DNA from: Verrucomicrobiia bacterium
Lineage (GTDB): Bacteria; Verrucomicrobiota; Verrucomicrobiia; Limisphaerales; JAEYXS01
Reading direction: 5' to 3'
NCBI GenBank assembly: GCA_036405135.1
Contig: DASWYF010000045.1
Span: 1-45,424, forward strand
DNA: 45,424 nucleotides
The notes under the pieces were generated by a model. It was not told where the DNA came from. It did not search any database and saw only the letters and a list, made by a program, of their open reading frames with translations. The translations under genes and the position numbers were made by a program. Below are positions 7,505 to 15,659 of this stretch, piece by piece; positions within the stretch are counted from its first letter, which is position 1, and every line of letters starts with the position of its first letter.

Positions 7505-8071
7505 GTGAGATTGAGGGTCATACTTCTATGGATTTGCGGCTTGTGGCTGAGCAGTCAGGCCGGAGCCGCTCCCGTCGTGAATCTCAAGACCAATTACTAC
7601 TACATCCAAGGCCAGTCCCCTCGTGAATTGCGTCATTCCATGAATGCGCAACGGCCTAAGAACCAAACCCACGACGCCTTCACCGTCTGGAATGTCACGT
7701 GGAGCTACACCTGGCGCAACGCTGAGGGCGGAGGCGTGCTGATCCACCAACCCAAGATCACCGTCACGATCAACACCACGCTGCCACGTTGGAGTCCGCC
7801 AAAAGACACGGACAAATTCCTCGTGGACCGCTGGACAGCATACATAAAAGCCCTCGCGCTTCACGAAAACGGTCATGCCGCTTATGCTATTCAAGCGGGA
7901 CGCGATCTGGAGCAACGCCTCGCCACCCTCGGCAAACAACCCTCCGCCGAACTGCTCAAACAGACTGTCGACATGATCGGCCACCAGCTCATCGCCGAAG
8001 CTCGCGAAAAAGAAAAACGCTTCGACGAACAAACCCATCATGGCATGAAACAAGGCGCACGATTCCCCTGA
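7505..8071 (+). CDS. Secreted DUF922-type putative Zn metalloprotease
   Basis: A 188-aa exported protein with a signal peptide at residues 1-22 (LLWICGLWLSSQAGAAP). The body shows the DUF922 pattern: YYYIQGQSPRELRHSMN near the start, the strand WNVTWSYTW, and the zinc-binding HENGH motif (H120-H124, fitting HExxH) in ALALHENGHAAYAI. Members are predicted secreted Zn-dependent proteases; the substrate is unknown. The start is a GTG at 7505, supported by the position of the signal peptide. The stop codon is directly followed by a repeat dyad. Confidence 0.75.
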   Translation: MRLRVILLWICGLWLSSQAGAAPVVNLKTNYYYIQGQSPRELRHSMNAQRPKNQTHDAFTVWNVTWSYTWRNAEGGGVLIHQPKITVTINTTLPRWSPPKDTDKFLVDRWTAYIKALALHENGHAAYAIQAGRDLEQRLATLGKQPSAELLKQTVDMIGHQLIAEAREKEKRFDEQTHHGMKQGARFP

Positions 8072-8157
8072 TGGAGCGCCGGCCTCCGGCCCGGCTCGAA
8101 TAATCCGAGTCCCACAAAATTCCCGAAATCTTCCCGACGATTGAAAGATCGGCGCCA
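8072..8157. repeat. Repeat dyad, TGGAGCGC family, 86 bp
   Basis: The left arm (8072-8100) is identical over 29 bp to 5744-5772 and starts directly after the DUF922 stop codon. The right arm, read on the minus strand, begins TGGCGCCGATCTTTCAATCG, resembling the right arm of the 5744-5937 dyad. Confidence 0.65.
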
Positions 8158-8180
8158 CACCATACCCACACTTCCCTTCC

Positions 8181-8207
8181 TTCATTCGCTTGACCCCATT
8201 CGGTTGA
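8181..8207 (+). promoter_or_regulatory. Conserved 27-bp upstream motif, copy 1
   Basis: This segment matches 11635-11661 at 26 of 27 positions and contains a 14-bp-spaced direct repeat (ATTCGCTTGA and ATTCGGTTGA around CCCC). It lies 45 bp before a secreted-protein gene. The embedded TTGACC and TTGAAA hexamers resemble -35 boxes, so it may be a promoter or activator site. Confidence 0.5.
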
Positions 8208-8251
8208 AAAATTTCTCTCCTGCATCATACTCTTCCCACACCAATTGCCGT

Positions 8252-9685
8252 ATGAAGCGAAGCCACCTAAACCTTCTCATCGCGTTCCTGACGCTTTCCA
8301 CCTTCGCCATTACTGGCCTTGCCGCGACAAACAAACCCGTCTGGGAACTCGCCCAACCGCTCAAGCCCGTTCCCGGCGCACCGAAGTATAGCGATGTCAC
8401 CGCCCGCAGCCTCACGCTTCGCCCCGCGAACGCCAAAGACACAAACGACACCTTCCGCATGGCTCAGGAGTTTCATCTTACGCGACTCGACTGGTGCTAC
8501 GGTGTGGACCGCACCTATGCTCAACGCGCCAAGGAACTGAAACTCAGCATCGGCAGCGCGTTGAGCGCGAATCTGCCGGATGCAAAAGGCAAACGTGACA
8601 CCGGCCGCGTGACGGATAAGGAAGGCAAACTGCGCACGTATAAATGGATGGCGGATGGCATCTGGGCCGGTTGCCCCACCGCGCCTGAATTTCGTGCCGC
8701 CTGGCTATATCACGCCACGAACGCCGTCAACGCCGGTGCAGATTTCATCCAACAAGACGACCCGCACATGAGCACACGCACGACCTCGCTCTGCTATTGC
8801 TCACACTGCACCGCTGCCTTCACCAAGTATCAAGCCCAGCACGGCACGAATGCGACCTATGAGAAATTTCAGGAAGACGCCGTGCTCACCTTTCACAAAG
8901 AGATGCATCAGCAGCTCGATAAATTCGCCGGTCGCCACGTTCCTTTCTCGCATAACAGCATCATCGGCTTCACCAGCAAGCTGGACTGGACCGCCCCTGC
9001 GTTTGATTTCGTGAATGCCGAGATTGAAGGCAAACACGTGCATCCCATGGAACTCGCCAAGATCGCCGCTGTGCGTCGCAGTTCCGGCGTGCCCATGGTA
9101 TTTCAGTATCGCGAAACCTCCGTCACCGCCAATCGTCGCGCCCTCGCCGCCATCTACGCGAATGGCATGACCATGATGCTGCCGTGGGATGTTTACATGC
9201 CGGATAACGCGCCGCGGTATTTCATCGCCAAAGAAGACATCGCCGATCTCTCCGCCTTCATCCGCGCGAACGCCAATTACCTCGATGGCTACGAACACGC
9301 CCTCGCCACTGGCCCCGGCCTCACCGCCTATAGTAATCTGTTGAAGCTCGAAGGCGGCACCGTAAACACCTTCGCCTACCTCCGCGCGCAACCTGACAAA
9401 GCCGATGCGCCAGTGGTGATCCACCTTGTTGAATGGGCAGACAAAGGCAAACCCTGCAAACTCCTCCTGCACAAAAGCGCTCTTGGTGGTGATCGCAAAT
9501 TCACCGCCCGCATCCGTCTCCCGCTTCCCTACGATGCCGGCGCGCACACGAAAGCCCAAACCACCGGCATCTTCACCACCCTGATCCAAGAAACCAACCT
9601 CCCCATTACCACAAACGGCGACTGGCTCACCATCGAAGTTCCCGCCGTGAACCCTTGGGGAATCTTAGTCCTGAAGCCCGAATGA
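8252..9685 (+). CDS. Secreted glycoside-hydrolase-like protein of unknown specificity
   Basis: A 477-aa protein with a signal peptide (residues 1-25, AITGLAATN). The segment AGADFIQQDDP (162-171), followed by CYCSHCTAAF (181-190), resembles the active-site surroundings of TIM-barrel glycosidases related to the GH42/GH-like group, in which an acidic pair precedes a Cys-x-Cys-x-x-Cys cluster. The C-terminal part (about 390-477) looks like a beta-sandwich (VVIHLVEW, LPLPYDAGAH, WLTIEVPAVNPWGILVLKPE). I chose the ATG at 8252 because it begins the signal peptide; the longer reading frame upstream covers a repeat and promoter motif. The substrate is unknown and the family assignment is tentative. 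Confidence 0.65.
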   Translation: MKRSHLNLLIAFLTLSTFAITGLAATNKPVWELAQPLKPVPGAPKYSDVTARSLTLRPANAKDTNDTFRMAQEFHLTRLDWCYGVDRTYAQRAKELKLSIGSALSANLPDAKGKRDTGRVTDKEGKLRTYKWMADGIWAGCPTAPEFRAAWLYHATNAVNAGADFIQQDDPHMSTRTTSLCYCSHCTAAFTKYQAQHGTNATYEKFQEDAVLTFHKEMHQQLDKFAGRHVPFSHNSIIGFTSKLDWTAPAFDFVNAEIEGKHVHPMELAKIAAVRRSSGVPMVFQYRETSVTANRRALAAIYANGMTMMLPWDVYMPDNAPRYFIAKEDIADLSAFIRANANYLDGYEHALATGPGLTAYSNLLKLEGGTVNTFAYLRAQPDKADAPVVIHLVEWADKGKPCKLLLHKSALGGDRKFTARIRLPLPYDAGAHTKAQTTGIFTTLIQETNLPITTNGDWLTIEVPAVNPWGILVLKPE

Positions 9686-9711
9686 AGTTGAAATACAATC
9701 AAGTGTGGTAG

Positions 9712-9733
9712 GGACCGGTGTTCTCACCGGTCC
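9712..9733. repeat. Hairpin between convergent genes
   Basis: GGACCGGTG (9712-9720) and CACCGGTCC (9725-9733) pair perfectly around TTCT. It lies between the convergent glycosidase-like and molybdoenzyme genes. It has no T-tract and resembles the other hairpin repeats. Confidence 0.65.
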
Positions 9734-9761
9734 GCCGCCGAAACCAATGGCGTGCGAACAC

Positions 9762-10418
9762 TTACGGAAAAGTGACGTCCTCATTCCGAGAAAACCTATC
9801 CTCACGCCACGGATCCGCCGTATTCGAATACCCGCGCACTTCCCAAAAACCCAAGATATCCCGATCCAAAAACGTGATCTCACGTATCCATTTCGCGCCC
9901 TTCCACGCATAACGCTTCGGCACGATCACCCGCGCCGGTCCGCCATGCTCCACTGCCAGCGGCTTGCCGTTCCAATGATGCGCGATGAGCACATCGTCAT
10001 CCATGCACGCTTCGAGCGGATTGTTCGTGGAATACCCATCGTAACTCTTGAAGAAAACATGCGTCGCCTCTTTCGTCGGCTTCACCAGATCCATGAGTGT
10101 GAAGAACGCGACGCCTTCCCACTGCATGTCATACTGGCTCCAAGTCGTGACGCAATGCATGTCACTCACATCTTTGAACTGCGGCAGCGCGAGAAAATCC
10201 GTCCATTTGAGCCTCACCGGATTCTCTACCTTGCCATGGATGTAGAGTTCCCATTCCTCCAACGGCACCTTGGGCTTCACGCCCAGATCGAGCGTCGGGA
10301 AATTATGCACCTCCCGTTGTCCGGGCGGCAGACGATTGCTCGACCGCACCGACGGCTTCTCCTGACCCGCCATCTTTCGCGCCCACCGTTCCTTCCGTGC
10401 GATGTAGTCGTCTTTCAT
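9762..10418 (-). CDS. Sulfite-oxidase-like molybdopterin-dependent oxidoreductase
   Basis: A 218-aa protein of the sulfite oxidase/YedY molybdopterin fold. The short form has no Tat signal or membrane segment, so it appears cytoplasmic. The ELYIHGKVENPVRLKWTDFL strand and the molybdenum-coordinating Cys89 in SDMHCVTTWS are both present, as are the cofactor-binding HHWNGKPLAVEHGGPARVIVP segment and the WIREITFLDRD tail. It probably reduces or oxidises a small sulfur- or nitrogen-containing substrate, which is unknown. No YedZ-like haem partner is seen nearby. The ATG at 10418 is used; a hairpin repeat lies just upstream. Confidence 0.82.
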   Translation of the reverse strand: MKDDYIARKERWARKMAGQEKPSVRSSNRLPPGQREVHNFPTLDLGVKPKVPLEEWELYIHGKVENPVRLKWTDFLALPQFKDVSDMHCVTTWSQYDMQWEGVAFFTLMDLVKPTKEATHVFFKSYDGYSTNNPLEACMDDDVLIAHHWNGKPLAVEHGGPARVIVPKRYAWKGAKWIREITFLDRDILGFWEVRGYSNTADPWREDRFSRNEDVTFP

Positions 10419-10427
10419 GGCTTAATA

Positions 10428-10448
10428 GGAGCGCGGGCTTTAGCCCGC
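10428..10448. repeat. Hairpin repeat GGAGCGC + GGGCTTTAGCCC
   Basis: The adaptor GGAGCGC is followed by a hairpin with arms CGGGC/GCCCG and then TTC. It is a single (unpaired) member of the GGAGCGC architecture, located in the promoter gap of the molybdoenzyme gene. Confidence 0.65.
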
Positions 10449-10510
10449 TTCAATGTAAACAAGCAAAGCGCCACCTGGAATTCAAAACGCGTATCCCTCA
10501 CGCAAACAGC

Positions 10511-11530
10511 TCACCTCATCAGGTCTTCCACCCGCAACAACTCTTCCCGCGTCAGCACATTCTTTTCCGACGCCAGTGCAAACTCCACCAAATCCTCGCG
10601 CGAGGCAATATTCGGCAGGCAACTCGCCACCGTCGGCTCCGCCAGATGCCAGAGCAACGCCGCTTGCGCTAACGTGCGCCCGGTATCCTTCCCCGTCAAA
10701 AACTGAAACCGCTCCGCTTGCGCCAAGCCATCACGCAACCACTCCACCCCCAGCTTGCTCCGCGCATCATCCGGCTTGAACCCTGTATCTGCCGTGAATT
10801 TTCCTTCCAGTAAACCTGACGCATGCGGCCCACGCACAATCAATGACACCGGCTGCTTCGCTTTCTCCGCCATCAGCCCATGACTGAACCGAACGGATTT
10901 GCCCACTTCCTCACGAAACGTCTCCGCCGTGATCGCCAACCCAGGCTTCGGTTCCAACAGATGATGCAGATGCTCGATGACTGTGGGCTTGCCACCATGC
11001 ACCGCCGCCTTCGCCTCCTCCAGCCAACCCGCACCTGGCCCGAGAGCGATGCCGTGATGCCGGATCTTCCCCGCTTGCTTCAGTGCGTCCAACGCACCTT
11101 GCAATTCCTGATGCTGGATCGCCTCCACCGTCACATCATGCAACTGCAACAGATCGATGCGATCGCACTTCAATCGTTGCAATGCCTTATCGACAGCAAA
11201 ACGGATATACTCCGGCGTGAATTGCACCGAGGGCTTGCCACTCGAATGCAATCGCGCATGCGCGTGATAAAAATCATACCCCACCTTCACCGCGATGGTG
11301 ATCTCCTCGCGCTGGGAACGAAACGCCTTCGCTAACAATTCCTCGCCCGCTCCCTCCGCATCAACATCCGCGGTGACGAAGAAATTCACGCCCAAGTCCA
11401 GCGCATCATGCAGCAGCGCCGTGGCGTCCGTCGTATTGAAATGCCCCCAGCGACCCGTGACCAAAGTCCACAGGCCAAACCCGATCACCGAAACATTGAT
11501 ATCCGTCCCCGCCAGCGTCCGATACTTCAT
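10511..11530 (-). CDS. Aldo/keto reductase family protein, catalytic Asp and Tyr missing
   Basis: A 339-aa (beta/alpha)8 protein of the aldo/keto reductase superfamily, which normally reduces carbonyls with NADPH. The fold is clear: MKYRTLAGTDINVSVIGFGLW at the start, IAVKVG with Lys82, and RIDLLQLHD with His131. However, the usual NFFDTADVY segment reads NFFVTADVD, so the catalytic Asp is Val52 and the catalytic Tyr is Asp57. Normal reductase activity is therefore unlikely; a binding or altered role is possible. The C-terminal half (FLTGKDTGRTLAQAALLWHL) is intact, which argues against a decaying pseudogene. I start at 11530 (MKYRTL); the reading frame upstream runs through a hairpin repeat. 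Confidence 0.85.
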   Translation of the reverse strand: MKYRTLAGTDINVSVIGFGLWTLVTGRWGHFNTTDATALLHDALDLGVNFFVTADVDAEGAGEELLAKAFRSQREEITIAVKVGYDFYHAHARLHSSGKPSVQFTPEYIRFAVDKALQRLKCDRIDLLQLHDVTVEAIQHQELQGALDALKQAGKIRHHGIALGPGAGWLEEAKAAVHGGKPTVIEHLHHLLEPKPGLAITAETFREEVGKSVRFSHGLMAEKAKQPVSLIVRGPHASGLLEGKFTADTGFKPDDARSKLGVEWLRDGLAQAERFQFLTGKDTGRTLAQAALLWHLAEPTVASCLPNIASREDLVEFALASEKNVLTREELLRVEDLMR

Positions 11531-11575
11531 GCAACTGGAAGATGATAAGGCAACAGCTGCGAAACGCAATGCAGC

Positions 11576-11603
11576 GGAGCGCGACTCTCCGAGTCGCAGC
11601 AAC
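11576..11603. repeat. Hairpin repeat GGAGCGC + GACTCTCCGAGTC
   Basis: This 28-bp segment is identical to the left arm of the dyad at 30146-30295; 19503-19529 is a close inverted relative. It lies between the divergent aldo/keto reductase and transferase genes. Confidence 0.75.
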
Positions 11604-11634
11604 TCCCATAAGCAAAGTAAGTTTTAAATTTCCC

Positions 11635-11661
11635 TTCATTCGCTTGCCCCCATTCGGTTGA
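11635..11661 (+). promoter_or_regulatory. Conserved 27-bp upstream motif, copy 2
   Basis: It matches 8181-8207 at 26 of 27 positions and lies 59 bp before the transferase gene. It is followed by TTGACA-like sequence (11658-11663), so it may include a -35 box. Confidence 0.5.
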
Positions 11662-11719
11662 CATCTTTCCTTCTACGCTCCGCGCTTGCCGTCCGCTCAT
11701 CTTCACTTACCTTGGCCAC

Positions 11720-12409
11720 ATGATCAAACCGTCCGATTTGTTTGACTTGAGCCAGACCGAGCACGCCGCCTTGTTTGAAGGCTGCGAGACCGCTTGGGAT
11801 GCTCTCAAGAAATTGAAAGCCTACGTCGAGAAGACCGTGAAGCCCGGCCTCAAGAACCGCTGCGATGGCCACGCTTTCATCGGCGATCTCGTCTTCATCG
11901 GCGAAGGCACCGTGGTGGAAGACGGCGTGATGATCAAAGGCCCCGCCATCATCGGCAAGAACTGCGAGATCCGCCACAACGCCTACATCCGCGAGCACGT
12001 GCTCATCGGCGATGGCTGCGTCATCGGCAATTCGTGCGAAGTAAAGCACTCGCTCATCTTCAACAACTGCCAGGTGCCGCATTTCAATTACGTCGGCGAT
12101 TCCATTCTCGGCTACAAAGCGCACATGGGCGCGGGCAGCATCCTCTCCAACGTAAAATCCCTCCCTGGCAACGTGACCGTGGAGATCGAAGGCAAGAAGG
12201 TGGACACCGGCCTGCGCAAATTCGGCGCGCTCCTCGGTGACCATGCTGAGATCGGCTGCAACTCCGTGCTGAACCCCGGCAGCATCATCGGCCGCAGTTC
12301 CATCATCTATCCGACTACGAGCTGGCGCGGTGTATTGCCCGCCAACTCCATCGCCAAGACCAAGGCGACGCAGGAAGTTGTCATAAAGAAGGCGAAGGAC
12401 GGCAAATAA
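11720..12409 (+). CDS. GlmU-like left-handed beta-helix acyltransferase/nucleotidyltransferase domain protein
   Basis: A 229-aa soluble protein. After a helical N-terminus (1-60), residues 70-200 are hexapeptide repeats of the left-handed beta-helix type (VVEDGVMIKGPAIIGKNCEI, YIREHVLIGDGCVIGNSCEV, VLNPGSIIGRSSIIYPTTSW). The segment HFNYVGDSILGYKAHMGAGS resembles the acetyl-CoA-binding part of GlmU. It has no N-terminal nucleotidyltransferase domain, so it resembles the free-standing sugar-1-phosphate acetyltransferase-like proteins. It probably modifies an activated amino sugar for cell-wall or surface polysaccharide synthesis; the substrate is inferred from the family only. Confidence 0.8.
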   Translation: MIKPSDLFDLSQTEHAALFEGCETAWDALKKLKAYVEKTVKPGLKNRCDGHAFIGDLVFIGEGTVVEDGVMIKGPAIIGKNCEIRHNAYIREHVLIGDGCVIGNSCEVKHSLIFNNCQVPHFNYVGDSILGYKAHMGAGSILSNVKSLPGNVTVEIEGKKVDTGLRKFGALLGDHAEIGCNSVLNPGSIIGRSSIIYPTTSWRGVLPANSIAKTKATQEVVIKKAKDGK

Positions 12410-12453
12410 TACCCGCTTGCGCGTTTGCCGTTTGGCTGGTTTATTGATGCCAT

Positions 12454-12891
12454 ATGGCAGTCAAAGAATTACCCTTGGTCGAACGCCTGCTCGCACCCGG
12501 CAAGAAACACGCGGAGAGCCGTCACGCTGTCTCCACGGCTGTGCTGATCCAAGGGGTGAAAGAAGGCTTTGCGGCCAAATCCTTCGATCTGCTCTGCGAG
12601 GCGTACGATGTCCCCCGCGAACGCATCTGCCAGGTCATCGGCATTCCTGTTCGCACCTTGGCCAGACGCACCGTGTTCAAGCCGGATGAATCCGAGCGCA
12701 TCCTGCGCTTGGGTCGCCTCTTCCAACGCGCCACCGTTGTCTTGGGCTCTGCCGAGGAGGCACGCACCTGGTTTCAAGCACCTCAACACGCCTTTGGCGG
12801 CATTGCTCCGCTGGATTACGCCGATACGGAGCTGGGCGCACGCGAGGTGGAGAATCTGCTCGGCCAGTTGGAGCACGGAGTATTCGCGTGA
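12454..12891 (+). CDS. Antitoxin, Xre/MbcA/ParS family (DUF2384)
   Basis: A 145-aa protein. The N-terminal half (about 45-70, EAYDVPRERICQVIGIPVRTLARR) fits a helix-turn-helix of the Xre-like antitoxins. The C-terminal half (RILRLGRLFQRATVVLGSAEEARTWFQAP, then FGGIAPLDYADTELGAREVENLLG) is the toxin-binding domain typical of the MbcA/ParS group. It should bind and neutralise the downstream RES toxin and autoregulate the operon. It overlaps the toxin gene by four bases (GTGA). Confidence 0.9.
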   Translation: MAVKELPLVERLLAPGKKHAESRHAVSTAVLIQGVKEGFAAKSFDLLCEAYDVPRERICQVIGIPVRTLARRTVFKPDESERILRLGRLFQRATVVLGSAEEARTWFQAPQHAFGGIAPLDYADTELGAREVENLLGQLEHGVFA

Positions 12892-13373
12892 CCTGCCAGG
12901 CCTATCGCATTGTCCAGTCCCACCTGGTCCGCACCGCTTTTAGCGGTGAAGGCGCACGACTGTATGGAGGCCGTTGGAACAGCCCAGGCATCCGTGTGGT
13001 TTACACTGCTGAATCACGCGCTTTGGCTGCCTTGGAGATGCTTGTGCATCTTTCCTCTGAACAGGTGTTGCATCAGCAATACAGCCTGATCCCCATCCGC
13101 TTTCCTTCCAATCTGGCGAAACGCTTGGAGGAATTGCAGAAGTTGCCCGCGAACTGGAACGCTGTTCCTGCTCCGTTGGAACCCAAGCTAGCGGGTGATC
13201 GTTGGGTAACTGATCACACCACTAGCGTATTATCCGTCCCCAGCACGCTCATCCCTTCCGAGAGGAATTATCTTTTGAACCCCGATCATCCAGATTTCTC
13301 CAAGATTGAAATCGGTCGTCCCGAACGATTTGTCTTTGATGAACGTCTCGCCAAACGCCTAAAATCGGACTGA
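12888..13373 (+). CDS. RES-domain toxin
   Basis: A 161-aa RES family protein. Members act as NAD+-degrading or ADP-ribosyltransferase-like toxins in type II systems. The characteristic motifs are visible: Arg7 in AYRIV, the GGRWNSPG loop (27-34), the VVYTAESRALAALEML helix with Glu50, the SVPS motif (116-119) and ERNYLLNPDHPDF (125-137). The start is a GTG at 12888 that overlaps the antitoxin stop, as expected for translational coupling. It ends three bases before dinG. Confidence 0.9.
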   Translation: MTCQAYRIVQSHLVRTAFSGEGARLYGGRWNSPGIRVVYTAESRALAALEMLVHLSSEQVLHQQYSLIPIRFPSNLAKRLEELQKLPANWNAVPAPLEPKLAGDRWVTDHTTSVLSVPSTLIPSERNYLLNPDHPDFSKIEIGRPERFVFDERLAKRLKSD

Positions 13374-13376
13374 CGG

Positions 13377-15503
13377 ATGATCAGCATCATCGAACAGCAG
13401 CCCGCCGATACCGGCAGCGACCTTGTCGCGCAGGTAGAGGCCATATTTTCGCCTAATGGCATCCTGTCGCGGGCGAGTAATTTTGAGTATCGCCCGCAGC
13501 AACAGCAGATGGCGATGGCAGTGGCGCGTGCCTTGGAGAATGGCGATCACCTCGCGGTTGAAGCTGGCACAGGCGTCGGTAAGAGCTTGGCGTATCTGGT
13601 GCCGTCCATTCTGTTCGCGGTGGCGCGGAGCAAGAAGGCGGTCATCTCCACTTACACAATCAATCTGCAGGAACAGCTCATCGAGAAAGACCTGCCGATG
13701 CTGGAGAAGGTGCTGCCGGTGAAGTTCAGCTACACGATGCTGAAGGGCCGTCAGAATTACCTCTGCACCCGTCGTCTGCGCAAAGCGATGCAAACGGCTG
13801 ACAGCCTCTTCACCTCGCCCGAGGTGCAGGAACTGCAACGCATCTACGAATGGTCCAAGACCACGAAGAACGGCAGCCTTTCCGACTTCGAAGAAGAGCC
13901 TGACCCGAAGGTTTGGGAGCACGTCTGCTCAGAGCGCGGCCTTTGCTCCCCGAAACTCTGCGGTCACAGTTCCGAGTTCGGCACGGAGAATGGCGCGTGC
14001 TTCTTCCAGCGCGCGCGTCAGAAGATTCTCTCGGCGGATGTCGTGGTGTTGAATCACACCCTCTTCTTCATGCACCTCGGCGGTATCAATGAGGAGATGG
14101 AAGGTGGCGTGGTGTTCAAGAACGACTTCGTGGTGTTCGATGAAGCGCACCAGATGGAAGGCGTCGCGTCACGTCACGTTGGCGTGAGCGTGTCCAGCGG
14201 ACAGATCCGCTACGCACTGCAAAAGCTTTGGAATCCACGCACGGAAAAAGGCCTGCTCTCAGTTCTACGCAAGGGCAATGCGGTGAAGATGGTCTCAGAT
14301 GTACTGTCGGAGAGTGACAAGTTTTTCAACGCACTGGAGGCGAGTTGCGAGGAGATCGCGGAGAAAGCCACTCCGGAAGACCGCACCAGTGCTGCCAACA
14401 AACGCACGTGGTCTGAGCTGCGCATCCGCCGCCCTGATCTGGTGGAGGACACGATGAGCCTGCCTATCCAGCGTGTGCGCGAGGCCTTGAGCGAACTCAT
14501 CAAACTGAGCGATGACAAGGACACCGGGCAAGAGTTGATGGAATGCAGCCGCCGTCTTATGGAGGTCAAAGGTGCCATCGCCACCTTCATCGGGCAGATG
14601 GAGGAACACTACGTTTATTGGGTGGAGCGCGGCGGCAAGACGCAGCGCAATCTCTCCCTGCACGCTGCGCCGATCAATGTCGCCGCCTTCCTGCGTCATC
14701 GTCTGTTCGCCTCGGACACGTCCATCATCATGACGAGCGCGACGCTCTCCATCAGCGAGGATGTTTCCAAACTCAGCAACCCGAAGCCCGGCCAAGACAC
14801 ACCCGTTGCGAAAGCCAAGCAGTCTCGTAGCGGCCTGAACTACTTCGCCGGTCGCGTGGGCGCTGAATCCGCACATCTCCTTCAAGTCGGTTCGCCGTTC
14901 GATTACGCCGAGCAGATGCGCGTGTATGTGGCGGGCAAGATGCCGGACCCGCGCGAGGCCGGTTATCGCGATGCCTTGGTGAAATGGATCAAACACTTCA
15001 TCAAGGAAACGCACGGCAAAGCCTTCGTGCTCTTCACCAGCTACAAGCTCATGATGGAAGTGAGCGAGCAGATGCAGCCGTTCTTCGACAAGCTGGGCAT
15101 CGAATGTTTCGTGCAAGGCACCGGCACACCGCGCTCCACCATGTTGGAGAAATTCAAGGAAGACGTAGATTCCGTCCTCTTCGGCACCGACAGCTTTTGG
15201 CAAGGCGTGGATGTCCCCGGCGAAGCTCTCTCCAACGTCATCATCACGCGCTTGCCCTTCGCCGTGCCGGATCATCCGCTGATTGAAGCACGCATCGAGG
15301 ACATCGAAGCCAGCGGCGGCAATGCGTTCGGTGATTTCTCGTTGCCCGAAGCCATCCTGAAATTCCGCCAAGGCGTCGGCCGCCTCATCCGAACGAAGTC
15401 AGACAAAGGTATCGTGGTGATCTTAGACAATCGCGTGCTGACCAAGCGTTACGGTCAGGCTTTCTTGGATGCGATTCCGAAATGCCCGGTGGAGGTTGTG
15501 TAA
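13377..15503 (+). CDS. dinG: ATP-dependent DNA helicase, DinG family
   Basis: A 708-aa superfamily 2 helicase of the XPD/DinG type that unwinds DNA 5'-3', acting in repair and conflict resolution. Motifs: Walker A AGTGVGKS (63-70), motif Ia around STYTINLQEQ, DEAH box (255-258), and the C-terminal helicase motifs GTDSFWQGVDVPGEALSNVII and LKFRQGVGRLIRT. Four or five cysteines (C130, C184, C190, C195, C208) form the expected 4Fe-4S cluster region (YLCTRR, HVCSERGLCSPKLCG, ACFFQ). No exonuclease domain precedes it. The ATG at 13377 lies 3 bp after the RES toxin stop, so it is probably co-transcribed with the toxin-antitoxin pair. Confidence 0.93.
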   Translation: MISIIEQQPADTGSDLVAQVEAIFSPNGILSRASNFEYRPQQQQMAMAVARALENGDHLAVEAGTGVGKSLAYLVPSILFAVARSKKAVISTYTINLQEQLIEKDLPMLEKVLPVKFSYTMLKGRQNYLCTRRLRKAMQTADSLFTSPEVQELQRIYEWSKTTKNGSLSDFEEEPDPKVWEHVCSERGLCSPKLCGHSSEFGTENGACFFQRARQKILSADVVVLNHTLFFMHLGGINEEMEGGVVFKNDFVVFDEAHQMEGVASRHVGVSVSSGQIRYALQKLWNPRTEKGLLSVLRKGNAVKMVSDVLSESDKFFNALEASCEEIAEKATPEDRTSAANKRTWSELRIRRPDLVEDTMSLPIQRVREALSELIKLSDDKDTGQELMECSRRLMEVKGAIATFIGQMEEHYVYWVERGGKTQRNLSLHAAPINVAAFLRHRLFASDTSIIMTSATLSISEDVSKLSNPKPGQDTPVAKAKQSRSGLNYFAGRVGAESAHLLQVGSPFDYAEQMRVYVAGKMPDPREAGYRDALVKWIKHFIKETHGKAFVLFTSYKLMMEVSEQMQPFFDKLGIECFVQGTGTPRSTMLEKFKEDVDSVLFGTDSFWQGVDVPGEALSNVIITRLPFAVPDHPLIEARIEDIEASGGNAFGDFSLPEAILKFRQGVGRLIRTKSDKGIVVILDNRVLTKRYGQAFLDAIPKCPVEVV

Positions 15504-15626
15504 CTTCCTCGGTCGGTCCTTGAACAATCCCCGTTTCGCTCTCAGCAAAAAAGGACAAGGCATTACTCCTGTAATTGCTTAATGCAACCCGCCTGCTTCC
15601 GATAAGCGATTGGACACGTGTGCAAG

Positions 15627-15642
15627 GATTCCCCTTGGAATC
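15627..15642. repeat. Short hairpin before the chemoreceptor start
   Basis: GATTCC (15627-15632) and GGAATC (15637-15642) pair around CCTT, 18 bp upstream of the MCP ATG. It may affect translation or be an operator; this is uncertain. Confidence 0.35.
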
Positions 15643-15659
15643 ACGTTGATCCAATAAGA

